From Microbacterium sp. C7(2022) (GTDB lineage Bacteria; Actinomycetota; Actinomycetes; Actinomycetales; Microbacteriaceae): a DNA stretch of 64,000 nt. The notes beneath the pieces are model-generated. The model ran no database searches. It was given only the letters and a program-made list of their open reading frames with translations, and had not been told where the DNA came from. The translations under genes were made by a program, and so were the position numbers. Location of the stretch: NCBI RefSeq assembly GCF_028823665.1, contig NZ_JAPEHV010000004.1:1-64000 (forward strand). The letters run 5' to 3'. Below are positions 38,077 to 46,480 of this stretch, in pieces; position 1 is the first letter of the stretch; each line of letters starts with the position of its first letter.

Positions 38077-38412
38077 GTGCTGGCACGGCCGAACCGACTC
38101 ACCCGCGGAGCGGATTACAAGGCCGTCGTCCGTCGGGGTCGTCGGTGTGCCGGTGCACACACGGTGACCTACGTCACCCCCGCAACTTCAGCTACGCCCA
38201 CCCGGTTCGGCTTCATCGTGAGCCGCCAGGTGGGCGGTGCTGTTGTGCGCAACACCGTGCGTAGACGTCTCAAGGCGATCTGCGCCGAATCACTCGACTC
38301 GCTGACCGTCGGGAACAACATCGTGATCCGCGCCCTACCGTCCGCAGCCACGGCATCTTTCGCCGACCTGCGTGATGAGGTTGCGCGCTGTTTGGTTCGG
38401 AGAGCCGGATGA
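38077..38412 (+). CDS. rnpA: Ribonuclease P protein component
   Basis: A 111-residue basic subunit that helps RNase P RNA bind and cut pre-tRNA 5' leaders. The RNR-type motif reads RNTVRRRLKAI near residues 53 to 63, and the N-terminus (MLARPNRLTRGADYKAVVRRG) is typical. The start is GTG 38077, 8 nt after rpmH. It overlaps yidD by 4 nt (ATGA). Confidence 0.93.
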   Translation: MLARPNRLTRGADYKAVVRRGRRCAGAHTVTYVTPATSATPTRFGFIVSRQVGGAVVRNTVRRRLKAICAESLDSLTVGNNIVIRALPSAATASFADLRDEVARCLVRRAG

Positions 38413-38765
38413 GTGTACTCCCGGCCTACGCGCGCGGCGATGCCCACCTCGCGGCATCCGATCTTCTTCAGACCATCCCACTGCTCCCCCGCAACGTCGC
38501 GCTGGGTCTGCTGCACGGGTATCGCGCGACGATCTCGCACACCTACGGCGATGTTTGCAAGTACTACCCGTCATGTTCGGCGTACGCCGTGGGCGCGTAT
38601 CAGCAGCATGGAGTGTTCAAGGGTTTCGCGATGACGGCCGCGCGACTTGCCCGCTGTCATCCCTGGGCGCAAGGGGGCGTCGACGACGTGCCCGCGCATA
38701 AGAACTTTCGTCACGCACTCACCCCACACGGGTTTGTCGTGCCATCTCCCACCGGAAAGGACTGA
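38409..38765 (+). CDS. yidD: Membrane protein insertion efficiency factor YidD
   Basis: A 118-residue protein of the YidD family with the conserved core RATISHTYGDVCKYYPSCSAYAVGAYQQHGVFKG, including the Cys pair, and ARLARCHPWAQGGVDDVP. It associates with the inner membrane through an N-terminal amphipathic helix and aids YidC-dependent insertion. It lies 8 nt before yidC. Confidence 0.93.
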   Translation: MSVLPAYARGDAHLAASDLLQTIPLLPRNVALGLLHGYRATISHTYGDVCKYYPSCSAYAVGAYQQHGVFKGFAMTAARLARCHPWAQGGVDDVPAHKNFRHALTPHGFVVPSPTGKD

Positions 38766-38773
38766 TCCTCCGC

Positions 38774-39874
38774 ATGGATCTCTTGTTTGCAGCCACTCCG
38801 ACCGCTGAGGCGTCGACGGGTGGAGGGTTCGACCTCTTCGGCATCATTCTCTGGCCACTGAAGTGGGCGGTGGAAGCGGTGCTCGTCTTCTGGCACTGGT
38901 TCTTCACGCTTCTGGGCCTTCCGGCTGCCGAGGGCATCACGTGGGTGCTGTCGATCGTCGGTCTCGTGATCGTCGTCCGCAGCGCGCTGATTCCGCTCTT
39001 CGTCAAGCAGATCAAGAGCCAGCGCAAGATGATGGAAATTGCTCCTGAACTGCGAAAAGTCCAAGAGAAGTATCGCGGCAAGAAGGATCAGCTCTCGCGT
39101 GAGGCGATGAGTCGCGAGACCATGGCGCTGTATAAGAAGCACGGCACGACTCCGGTCTCAAGTTGTCTGCCGCTGCTGGTGCAGATGCCGATCTTCTTCG
39201 CCTTGTTCAGCGTGCTCAACGACGTTCAGAAGATCGGCGACGACCCCACCTTCAGTGGTGTGGGTCTCCTCAATACCGAACTCACGCAGGAGTTCTACGA
39301 CGCGAACCTGTTCGGCACCGTGTCGTTGCACGAGACGCTCATTGACGCCGTCAACACGGGCAACATCACGGCCATCATCACTTTGGTCACGCTCGTCGTC
39401 TTGATGATCGCCTCGCAGTTCTTCACGCAGCTTCAGATCATCTCGAAGAACCTGTCCCCCGAGGCCAAGACCGGCCAGGCGTACCAGATGCAGAAGATCA
39501 TGCTCTACGTGCTGCCGTTCGCATTCGTCTTCTCGGGCGTCTTCTTCCCGCTGGGTGTCGTTATCTACTGGTTCGTGTCGAACCTGTGGACCATGGGTCA
39601 GCAGTTCCTCGTCATCCGTGAAATGCCGACTCCGGGATCGGATGCTGCGAAGGCGCGCGAAGAGCGTCTGGCACGCAAGGGTAAGGCGATCGACTCGTCC
39701 GGCAAGGTCGTCCCGATGGAGAAGTACCAGGCCGAGCAGCAGCGCATGCTCGAGGAAGCTGAGCGTGCGAAGGCGGCAGCACCCAAGCGTCAGCAGCCGG
39801 TGGGGAAGCAGCGGGCAAAGAAGCAGGCGGGTAAGGGCGGCAACTCCGGTCCCTCATCCCCTAACTCCAAGTGA
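38774..39874 (+). CDS. yidC: Membrane protein insertase YidC
   Basis: A 366-residue Oxa1/YidC-type insertase with five transmembrane helices, at about residues 20-45, 50-75, 125-150, 200-225 and 235-260. The conserved cytoplasmic loop has QIKSQRKMMEIAPELRKVQEKYRGKKDQ, and helix 3 has GCLP-like SSCLPLLVQMPIFFALF. The C-terminal tail is long and Lys-rich (KRQQPVGKQRAKKQ), probably ribosome-contacting. It inserts and folds membrane proteins alone or with SecYEG. Confidence 0.95.
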   Translation: MDLLFAATPTAEASTGGGFDLFGIILWPLKWAVEAVLVFWHWFFTLLGLPAAEGITWVLSIVGLVIVVRSALIPLFVKQIKSQRKMMEIAPELRKVQEKYRGKKDQLSREAMSRETMALYKKHGTTPVSSCLPLLVQMPIFFALFSVLNDVQKIGDDPTFSGVGLLNTELTQEFYDANLFGTVSLHETLIDAVNTGNITAIITLVTLVVLMIASQFFTQLQIISKNLSPEAKTGQAYQMQKIMLYVLPFAFVFSGVFFPLGVVIYWFVSNLWTMGQQFLVIREMPTPGSDAAKAREERLARKGKAIDSSGKVVPMEKYQAEQQRMLEEAERAKAAAPKRQQPVGKQRAKKQAGKGGNSGPSSPNSK

Positions 39875-39910
39875 CGCTCTTCTTCGATTCGAATCCCTCG
39901 TGAGGTAATC

Positions 39911-40438
39911 ATGACCACTTCTGACACCACCACCGAAGCATCGACGACCCACGTGTCGCACGAGCGAGTCCCCGCGACCGTTGAGCAGCTTGAGCAGGAA
40001 GGCGACATTGCGGCGGATTTCCTCGAAGCTCTCCTCGACATTGCAGACATTGACGGAGACCTCGACCTCGACGTGCGCTCGGGACGCGCGTACGTATCCG
40101 TCGAGGCGCCCGAAAGTGGCTCGGTTGAGCTGATCTCACAACCTGACACTGTTCAGGCGCTGCAGGAACTCACGCGTATCGCTGTGCAGACTCGCACCGG
40201 ACGCTTCTCTCGTCTGATCCTCGATGTGGGTGGGTCACGCGACGCGCGTCAGCGTCAGTTGGCGAACCTCGTCGATCGCGCTGTTGCGCGTCTCGATGAA
40301 GGCGCATCACAGGCATCGCTTCCGGCGATGTCGAGCTACGAGCGCAAGCTTGTTCACGACATCGTCTCGGAGCGCGGTTATGTCTCCGAGTCCTACGGTG
40401 AGGGCGCGGATCGTCACACCGTAATTCGGCGCGGTTGA
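39911..40438 (+). CDS. khpB: RNA-binding protein KhpB (Jag)
   Basis: A 175-residue protein with a KH-like domain (about 35 to 105) and a C-terminal R3H domain (about 110 to 175, ending ERKLVHDIVSERGYVSESYGEGADRHTVIRR). It has no Jag_N domain, as in other actinobacterial forms. It binds RNA and is thought to partner KhpA in post-transcriptional control. It is always next to yidC in this cluster. Confidence 0.93.
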   Translation: MTTSDTTTEASTTHVSHERVPATVEQLEQEGDIAADFLEALLDIADIDGDLDLDVRSGRAYVSVEAPESGSVELISQPDTVQALQELTRIAVQTRTGRFSRLILDVGGSRDARQRQLANLVDRAVARLDEGASQASLPAMSSYERKLVHDIVSERGYVSESYGEGADRHTVIRRG

Positions 40439-40442
40439 TTCC

Positions 40443-41093
40443 ATGAGCGACGATGTTTCACGTGAAACATCCGCAGTCGAGTCTGAACCCTCGACTGCGG
40501 TCGAGATCTTTGGCGATCGAATCGACCTCGCACGTCGATTCACAGCTGCGCTCGGTGAGTTCGGTGAAGAGCGCGGTCTGATCGGCCCTCTGGAGCCACC
40601 GCGTCTGTGGACACGGCACATCCTGAACAGCGCGGTCATTGCGCCGTTGTTCTCCCCGGGTCGTGTGGGTGACGTAGGTTCGGGTGCTGGGCTTCCGGGC
40701 CTCGTGCTTGCCATCGCTCGCCCCGACGTTGAATGGGTGCTTATCGAACCCATGGAGCGGCGTGTGGCATGGCTGTCAGAACAAGTCGCCGAGCTCGGGT
40801 TGGATAACGTTGAGGTCATCCGCGCTCGCGCAGAGGATTGGCAACACGGTCCTTCACTGGATGCCGTGACCGCACGCGCTGTCAGTGCACTCCGCACATT
40901 GCTCCCTATCACCGCTCCGCTCGTGCGCGATGGTGGTGAACTCATCCTCCTCAAGGGCGCCAACGCCGGAAACGAGATCGCGAGTGCCGAGAAGGCGCTG
41001 CGGAAGTTCCGCGTGACAGGTGCACGCGTTGAGATTGTCGGCGAAGGCCTCCTTAACGAGCCCTCACGTGTGATTCGTGGCACGGTTCGCTGA
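40443..41093 (+). CDS. rsmG: 16S rRNA (guanine527-N7)-methyltransferase
   Basis: A 216-residue SAM-dependent methyltransferase of the GidB/RsmG family. The AdoMet motif GDVGSGAGLPGLVLAIARP is at about residues 77 to 95, followed by WVLIEPMERRVAWL and RAEDW. Residues 5 to 9 (VSRET) are encoded by a parS site, so the N-terminus is shaped by chromosome-segregation DNA. It methylates G527 of 16S rRNA; loss of the enzyme gives low-level streptomycin resistance in other bacteria. Confidence 0.95.
   Translation: MSDDVSRETSAVESEPSTAVEIFGDRIDLARRFTAALGEFGEERGLIGPLEPPRLWTRHILNSAVIAPLFSPGRVGDVGSGAGLPGLVLAIARPDVEWVLIEPMERRVAWLSEQVAELGLDNVEVIRARAEDWQHGPSLDAVTARAVSALRTLLPITAPLVRDGGELILLKGANAGNEIASAEKALRKFRVTGARVEIVGEGLLNEPSRVIRGTVR
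40454..40469. promoter_or_regulatory. parS: parS site 1 (inside rsmG)
   Basis: TGTTTCACGTGAAACA, a perfect 16-bp palindrome identical to the standard parS consensus, lies a few codons into rsmG. ParB loads here and spreads along the chromosome for origin segregation. Confidence 0.95.
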
Positions 41094-41106
41094 TCACACC
41101 ACACGA

Positions 41107-41122
41107 TGTTTCACGTGAAACA
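41107..41122. promoter_or_regulatory. parS: parS site 2 (rsmG-parA spacer)
   Basis: A second perfect TGTTTCACGTGAAACA palindrome, in the spacer upstream of parA. Confidence 0.95.
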
Positions 41123-41140
41123 TCCACGATCGCCGCAGTC

Positions 41141-42139
41141 GTGCGGGGGGTGGAAGGTAGAGTGGAACACGTTGTTGCAGGCTCGCGAAAGAGAGAAGCG
41201 TTTCACGTGAAACACGCCGACGAGTCGGAGACGACATCCGCCTTCTCCCTCGACGACACTCCCCTCGCTCGAGAAATCGCCGACCTTTCTGCACGGCGCC
41301 GCGCTCTCGAAGCTGCCAACGTCACTCTCTCGGGAAAGACGCGCGTTCTTACGGTCTCGAATCAGAAGGGCGGCGTCGGAAAGACGACGACGTCCGTCAA
41401 TATCGCGGCCGCGCTGGCGAGCGTAGGTGCGCGAGTGCTCGTCATCGACCTGGACCCGCAGGGAAACGCATCCACCGCGCTTGGGGTCCCGCACACGGCG
41501 GATACACCGAGCATCTACGACGTGCTGATTGATGAGTTCCCTCTCTCGGACATCATCCAGGAGAGTCCCGAGTCGGACCATCTGTTCTGTGCACCCAGCA
41601 CGATCCACCTCGCCGGCGCCGAAATCGAACTGGTATCGCAAGTTGCTCGGGAGCACCGGCTGCGGACGGCGCTTGAGGACTATCTCGCGTCACCCGACAA
41701 CACGATGGACTTCGTGCTCATCGATTGTCCCCCGTCGCTGGGCTTGCTCACGATCAATGCGTTCACCGCGGCATCCGAACTCATGATTCCGATTCAGTGC
41801 GAGTATTACGCGCTTGAAGGCCTGAGCCAGTTGCTGAGCACGGTGCGGATGATTCAGAAGCACCTCAACCCGCGACTGTTCCTCTCGACGATCATTTTGA
41901 CGATGTTCGACGCACGCACGCGTCTCGCGCAGCAGGTTGCCGACGAAGTTCGCGAGCATTTTTCTCAACAGGTGCTCGACACCGTGATCCCGCGTTCGGT
42001 GCGGGTTTCTGAAGCGCCAAGTTTCGGTCAGACGGTCATCGCCTACGATGGCCAATCTGCGGGGGCGATCGCATACCGCGAAGCCGCGATTGAAATCATC
42101 CGACGCGACAACGCGTCACCCACAGAAGGGGGCGCCTGA
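41141..42139 (+). CDS. parA: Chromosome partitioning ATPase ParA (Soj)
   Basis: A Walker-type P-loop ATPase of about 310 to 332 residues that forms DNA-bound gradients to move ParB-parS complexes. The deviant Walker A motif KGGVGKTTT follows TRVLTVSNQ; Walker A' and B regions are VLVIDLDPQGNAST and FVLIDCPPSLGLL. The start is uncertain: GTG at 41141, 41162 or 41207 (the last within parS site 3) are all in frame; the longest is given. The stop overlaps parB as TGATG. Confidence 0.93.
   Translation: MRGVEGRVEHVVAGSRKREAFHVKHADESETTSAFSLDDTPLAREIADLSARRRALEAANVTLSGKTRVLTVSNQKGGVGKTTTSVNIAAALASVGARVLVIDLDPQGNASTALGVPHTADTPSIYDVLIDEFPLSDIIQESPESDHLFCAPSTIHLAGAEIELVSQVAREHRLRTALEDYLASPDNTMDFVLIDCPPSLGLLTINAFTAASELMIPIQCEYYALEGLSQLLSTVRMIQKHLNPRLFLSTIILTMFDARTRLAQQVADEVREHFSQQVLDTVIPRSVRVSEAPSFGQTVIAYDGQSAGAIAYREAAIEIIRRDNASPTEGGA
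41199..41214. promoter_or_regulatory. parS: parS site 3 (start of parA)
   Basis: CGTTTCACGTGAAACA, one mismatch from the full palindrome in its outermost base. It falls within or just before the first codons of parA depending on the true start; the in-frame reading is FHVKH. Confidence 0.9.
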
Positions 42140-43122
42140 TGGCAAAGCGCACAGGACTCGGCCGCGGAATCGGCGCACTCATTCCCACTAGCGAGGCAGC
42201 AGACGATCGTCCCTCTGACGTCTTCTTCCCTCGTGCAGTCGCCACGGAAGATGTTTCACGTGAAACGGACGTTTCACGTGAAACATCTGAAGAGTCCGAC
42301 GAGTTGGTTGCGGTACCGGGTGCCCGCCTTGCGCACATCGACCCGCACAACATCGTTCCGAACCCGCGACAGCCGCGAACGGAATTCCGCGAGGATGACC
42401 TGGCCGAGCTGGTGCACAGTGTTCGCGAGTTCGGTGTCCTGCAGCCCGTCGTCGTCCGCGCGAAGGAAGACGGTACCTATGAGCTGATCATGGGTGAGCG
42501 TCGCACGCGTGCGTCACGTGAAGCCGGGCTGACCTCGATCCCCGCCATCATTCGCGAGACGGCGGATGAGCACCTCCTCCGTGACGCACTGCTCGAGAAC
42601 CTGCACCGATCCGAGCTCAACCCCCTCGAGGAAGCCTCTGCGTATCAGCAACTCCTCGATGACTTCGGGATCACCCAGGACGAGCTCGCGACACGCATCG
42701 GGCGGTCGCGTCCGCAGATCAGCAACACCATTCGTCTGCTCAAGCTGCCGGTACCGGTCCAGCAGCGTGTTGCCGCTGGCGTGTTGAGTGCCGGGCACGC
42801 ACGGGCGATCCTCTCACTGGAATCCACCGACTCGATGCAGCGGCTGGCTGACAAGATCGTCAACGAGGATCTCTCGGTGCGCGCCGCAGAGGCGGCTGCG
42901 AAGCTGCCCGAGGCGGGTGCATCACGTACGCCGAAGCCTCAGGCCGGGTCGCGGCGCGCGCACCTCGACGACGTCGCCGAGCGGTTGGGTGATCGACTCA
43001 ACACTCGCGTGAAGATCTCATTGACTGCGCGTAAAGGCCAGATCAGCATCGATTTCGCTAGCATCCAAGACCTCAATCGGATTCTCGACGAAATCGGTGA
43101 ATCCGGGTACGGCGCGTCCTGA
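42139..43122 (+). CDS. parB: Chromosome partitioning protein ParB (Spo0J)
   Basis: A 327-residue CTP-dependent clamp that loads at parS. The N-terminal CTPase domain includes the basic GERRTRASREAGL box; the central helix-turn-helix is DELATRIGRSRPQISNTIRLLKLP; the C-terminal dimerisation domain starts after about residue 270. Two parS sites lie within its own coding region and encode the repeated peptide DVSRETDVSRET near residue 38, upstream of the folded domain. Confidence 0.95.
   Translation: MAKRTGLGRGIGALIPTSEAADDRPSDVFFPRAVATEDVSRETDVSRETSEESDELVAVPGARLAHIDPHNIVPNPRQPRTEFREDDLAELVHSVREFGVLQPVVVRAKEDGTYELIMGERRTRASREAGLTSIPAIIRETADEHLLRDALLENLHRSELNPLEEASAYQQLLDDFGITQDELATRIGRSRPQISNTIRLLKLPVPVQQRVAAGVLSAGHARAILSLESTDSMQRLADKIVNEDLSVRAAEAAAKLPEAGASRTPKPQAGSRRAHLDDVAERLGDRLNTRVKISLTARKGQISIDFASIQDLNRILDEIGESGYGAS
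42252..42285. promoter_or_regulatory. parS: parS sites 4 and 5 (tandem, inside parB)
   Basis: Two near-perfect parS palindromes, TGTTTCACGTGAAACG (42252-42267) and CGTTTCACGTGAAACA (42270-42285), separated by 2 bp, so they form a double site. They are read through as coding DNA in parB. Confidence 0.92.
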
Positions 43123-43149
43123 GTTCACGAGGGCGCGTACCCTTGATGA

Positions 43150-43488
43150 GTGGCCCACGAAGACAACGCGCCAAGACGTAGAGCGAGTCTCGAACTCCTG
43201 CGCGCTGAGGCGGCGGATGAACTCTCCGTGCTCGTCTCGGAGCGACTTCGCGGCGGCGAAGACCCGTGGGATTTCATGGAGGATCTCCCTTCGGTCGACG
43301 AGTTGGTCGTCTTCATCCTTCGCGCGGAGAACATCGCCGAAAATGGTGGCGCACGGCCGTCCGCCGCACGCCACTACCGTGTTCTGCGGCAAATCGCCCT
43401 CGACTATCCCCCGCTCACACCTGCCGTGTGGCGTCTTCTGGGTGACGCCAACACGCATCGTCGGTGGGATGCGAACGTGGGAGCCTGA
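43150..43488 (+). CDS. Conserved hypothetical protein after parB
   Basis: A 112-residue, mostly helical protein with no recognised domain. The middle section is acidic (GGEDPWDFMEDLPSVDELVVF) and the C-terminus aromatic and basic (HYRVLRQIALDYPPLTPAVW). It starts with GTG at 43150, 27 nt after parB, and is probably co-transcribed. Small proteins in this position are common in the Microbacteriaceae. Function unknown. Confidence 0.65.
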   Translation: MAHEDNAPRRRASLELLRAEAADELSVLVSERLRGGEDPWDFMEDLPSVDELVVFILRAENIAENGGARPSAARHYRVLRQIALDYPPLTPAVWRLLGDANTHRRWDANVGA

Positions 43489-43535
43489 GACCTGACAGAC
43501 ACGAAAGTCCCCGGTAGATCGGGGCGGATTCAAGG

Positions 43536-44979
43536 GGTCGTCGCAACACCGAAGCGAATTAGACAAGTTCTAGCAGACGCTCGGCTGGAGTCTTCCAGCC
43601 GAGCGTCTTGCGTGGGCGGCGGTTGAGTTTTTGGGCGACGTGCTCGAGGTCTTCGGGCCCGTAGATGGTGAGGTCCGTGCCTTTGGGGAAGTACTGTCGC
43701 AGGAGTCCGTTGGTGTTCTCGTTTGATCCGCGCTGCCAGGGAGATGCGGGGTCGCAGAAGTAGACGGGGACGCCGGTCGCGATCTTGAACGCCTTATGTG
43801 CGGCCATCTCTGCTCCTTGGTCCCAGGTCAGCGACCCGCGCAGGTGTTCCGGCAGGCTGCCGATCAGGCCTACGAGGACATCGCGGACGGTCTCGGCGGT
43901 GTGGTCGCCGTTGGGCAGGTGGCCGAGCATTACATAGCGTGTTTGCCGTTCGACGAGTGTGACGATTGCGGACTTGTTCAGCTGCCCGGTGATCAGATCG
44001 CCTTCCCAGTGCCCGGGAACCGCACGGTCCTCGACTTCTGCGGGGCGATCACTGATCATCACCATCGGATCGGTGAATCGGGACGTGCGATGCTCGAGTG
44101 ACCGATGCGGCTTTCGGCGCGTGCGTCCGGTGCGCAACGCGCTCTGAATCTCGCGCTTGAGACCGCCGCGGGCCTGAACGTAGATGGCCTGGTAGATCGT
44201 CTCCGCGCTCACCCGCATGCCCTCATCGTCTGGATGGTCCTCGCGGATCCTGTTGCGGATCTGCTCCGGAGACCATTGTCCCCGCAGGCCATCAGTGACG
44301 TAATCCCGTAACCGGCCCGGCTGGGCGAGCATCGCCAGCTTCGGGCGAGCGCGAGCAGCTGCCGCGTCCCGATGCGCCGCATACGGCAGATACCGGCCAG
44401 CGATCGTGCGTGCGTCGAGCTCGCGTTTGATCGTCGACGCCGGGCGGCCCAGCTCTTTCCCGATTGCGCGGAGCGACAAGCCGTGCCGGCTCAGATCCGC
44501 GATCTTCTCCCGCTCGAGCAGTGACAGCAACCGGGATCCGACATGTTCCGGGACGGGCGGGATATCCGGCGAGGACGGCGACGTCATAGACTCCATCGTC
44601 GTCTCGCCGGTCGCGTAATTCACCCGACGGCCGTCCGGATAAAACCGCGAGTTCCGCGATCGACGCGCTCCGCGCTCCCAGTCTCGACCGGTGCGGATAT
44701 TCACCCCGACCCGCGATGCCGCTTGTCGCTGCAGCACGCCCTGCTCCCTTAGTTGCAAGTACTCGGCCTTACGGTGATGTCCCAGACGCCGCGAGGACAA
44801 TCCCGCCTGCCGAGCCCACCCGAACGCCGTGTTCCGATTGACGCCGAGCCGGCTCGCAACCACGGTCACGCTCCCGATCTCGTCCATCAACGCCAAGAAC
44901 TGCGCCCTCAACGACGCTGACTCCTCCAAAGACGACACGGTGGTCGCAACCTCCCGAAACTCGGGGTGTTGCGACCACC
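43536..44979. mobile_element. IS30-family insertion sequence
   Basis: A roughly 1.44-kb element with one transposase and short terminal inverted repeats GGT(C/G)GTCGCAACACC (43536-43550 on the left; its complement GGTGTTGCGACCACC at 44965-44979 on the right). An additional TGGTCGCAACCTCC copy just inside the right end resembles a sub-terminal repeat. It lies between the converging parB and trxA transcription units. No clear 2 to 4 bp target duplication could be fixed. Confidence 0.75.
43559..44938 (-). CDS. IS30-family transposase
   Basis: A 459-residue DDE transposase. N-terminal helix-turn-helix regions (AQFLALMDEIGSVTVVASRLGVNRNTAFGW; and near residue 150 GLSLRAIGKELGRPASTIKREL) precede the catalytic core: Asp in GHWEGDLITG, Asp in LTWDQGAEMAAH, Glu in the QRGSNENTNGLLRQYFPKGTD segment. 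The C-terminus ends RPRKTLGWKTPAERLLELV, as in intact members. It looks functional. Confidence 0.93.
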   Translation of the reverse strand: MSSLEESASLRAQFLALMDEIGSVTVVASRLGVNRNTAFGWARQAGLSSRRLGHHRKAEYLQLREQGVLQRQAASRVGVNIRTGRDWERGARRSRNSRFYPDGRRVNYATGETTMESMTSPSSPDIPPVPEHVGSRLLSLLEREKIADLSRHGLSLRAIGKELGRPASTIKRELDARTIAGRYLPYAAHRDAAAARARPKLAMLAQPGRLRDYVTDGLRGQWSPEQIRNRIREDHPDDEGMRVSAETIYQAIYVQARGGLKREIQSALRTGRTRRKPHRSLEHRTSRFTDPMVMISDRPAEVEDRAVPGHWEGDLITGQLNKSAIVTLVERQTRYVMLGHLPNGDHTAETVRDVLVGLIGSLPEHLRGSLTWDQGAEMAAHKAFKIATGVPVYFCDPASPWQRGSNENTNGLLRQYFPKGTDLTIYGPEDLEHVAQKLNRRPRKTLGWKTPAERLLELV

Positions 44980-45017
44980 GCTAGAACCCGCCTCGGTCTA
45001 CCGGGGATTTCTCATAC

Positions 45018-45033
45018 GCGGGATGAATCCCGC
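45018..45033 (-). terminator. Hairpin downstream of trxA
   Basis: GCGGGAT-GA-ATCCCGC is a perfect 7-bp stem located 10 bp past the trxA stop on the minus strand. There is no long U-run, so it may act as a weak terminator or stabilise the mRNA end. The IS30 element lies directly beyond it. Confidence 0.55.
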
Positions 45034-45043
45034 CGGGAGGCTG

Positions 45044-45367
45044 TCAGCCGATGAACTCGGCGAGGTCCTGCTCGAGAGCGAACTTCGGCTTGGCGCCGAT
45101 GATCGTCTTGGCGACGTCGCCCTTGTTGAAGACCTTCATCGCCGGGATCGACGTGATTTGGTACTTCATCGCGAGGTCGGGGTTCTCGTCGACGTTGAGC
45201 TTCAGGATTGTGATCTTGTCAGGGTGCTCGCTCTGGATTTCGTCCAACACGGGCGCGACCATGCGGCACGGCCCGCACCACTCGGCCCAGAAGTCCACGA
45301 GGACGGGGCCGTCGGCCTGAAGAACGTCTTGCTCGAAGGTGGCAGAAGTCGTTGCCTTGGCAGTCAT
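45044..45367 (-). CDS. trxA: Thioredoxin
   Basis: A 107-residue thioredoxin with the canonical active site WCGPC in FWAEWCGPCRMVAP. The fold completes with LNVDENPDLAMKYQITSIPAMKVF and its cis-Pro. ATG 45367 follows AAAAGGAGAAACACC, a strong ribosome binding site, and gives the normal family length; a longer in-frame start was not used. It is reduced by TrxB, encoded 67 bp upstream, and serves ribonucleotide reductase and other disulfide targets. Confidence 0.95.
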   Translation of the reverse strand: MTAKATTSATFEQDVLQADGPVLVDFWAEWCGPCRMVAPVLDEIQSEHPDKITILKLNVDENPDLAMKYQITSIPAMKVFNKGDVAKTIIGAKPKFALEQDLAEFIG

Positions 45368-45434
45368 GGTGTTTCTCCTTTTGTGAGGTCTGTCTGTCCG
45401 AACGTCACCCGTGCGGAAATTGTTCCAGCGTGGA

Positions 45435-46418
45435 TCAGACGTCGGCGCCGGCCAGGCTGTCGATCTGAGACGCGTCGGACTCGGGAGCACCGGCTTCGTT
45501 CAACGCGGCCAGGTAGTGCTCGACGTCGAGGGCTGCGACCGTACCGCTCCCGGCAGCCGTCACGGCCTGGCGGTAGGTCGGGTCGAGAACGTCACCGGCA
45601 GCGAACACACCGGGAACCGACGTGTGCGACGAGCGACCGTCCACCCAGATGGTGCCAGCGTCGGTGATGTCGACCTTGCCGTGGACGAGGTGCGTGCGGG
45701 GGTCGTTGCCGATCGCAACGAAAACACCCTGGAGCGGCAGCTCGCGCTGCGATCCGTCAACCGTTGACTCGACCAGTACGCCGGTGACGGCATCCTCTCC
45801 GAGGACTTCGGCGACACGAGAGTTCCACACGAACTCGATCTTGGGGTTGTCGAAGGCACGCTGCTGCATGATCTTCGAGGCGCGAAGTTCGTCGCGACGG
45901 TGAATGAGATAGACCTTCGATGCAAACTTCGTCAGGAATGTCGCCTCTTCGATGGCCGAATCGCCACCGCCGACGACCGCGATCTCACGCTCGCGGAAGA
46001 AGAAGCCGTCGCACGTGGCGCAGTAGGACACGCCACGACCCGAGAGCTTCTCTTCGCCCGCGACGTCGAGCTTGCGGTGGGCCGATCCGGTCGCATAGAT
46101 GAGCGACGCACCCTCGAACGACTTTCCGCTGCCCAGAGTGACCTTCTTGACCGGGCCGTCGATGTCGAGCGACACCACATCGTCGTAGAGAACTTCGGTG
46201 CCGAACTTCTCGGCCTGCTCCTGCATCTTGGCCATGAGTTCGGGGCCCTGGATGCCCTCGGGGAAGCCGGGGAAGTTCTCCACCTCGGTGGTGTTCATCA
46301 GCTCGCCACCCGCTTCGACCGAGCTGGCGATGAGCAGCGGCTCGAGGTTTGCGCGAGCCGCGTAGATGGCGGCGGTATAGCCGGCCGGGCCCGAACCTAT
46401 GATGATGACGTTACGCAC
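45435..46418 (-). CDS. trxB: Thioredoxin reductase
   Basis: A 327-residue FAD/NADPH flavoenzyme. The FAD motif GSGPAGYTAAIYAAR is at the start, the redox pair in SYCATCDGFFF, the NADPH motif GGGDSAIEEA, and a C-terminal FAD segment in VFAAGDVLDP. The start is GTG 46418 (VRNVIIIGSG), supported by AAGGGG just upstream. Longer in-frame starts add non-homologous sequence. Confidence 0.95.
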   Translation of the reverse strand: MRNVIIIGSGPAGYTAAIYAARANLEPLLIASSVEAGGELMNTTEVENFPGFPEGIQGPELMAKMQEQAEKFGTEVLYDDVVSLDIDGPVKKVTLGSGKSFEGASLIYATGSAHRKLDVAGEEKLSGRGVSYCATCDGFFFREREIAVVGGGDSAIEEATFLTKFASKVYLIHRRDELRASKIMQQRAFDNPKIEFVWNSRVAEVLGEDAVTGVLVESTVDGSQRELPLQGVFVAIGNDPRTHLVHGKVDITDAGTIWVDGRSSHTSVPGVFAAGDVLDPTYRQAVTAAGSGTVAALDVEHYLAALNEAGAPESDASQIDSLAGADV

Positions 46419-46480
46419 GAGCGTCCCCTTCTGAAGTCTGCGGCGTGACGCACGATGGGCGCCACTTGCCTCAACCCATG

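Noticed and set aside
43180..43205. CTCGAACTCCTG, similar to the tRNA T-arm complement
   Set aside because: It lies in the coding sequence after parB and no further tRNA parts match; coincidence.
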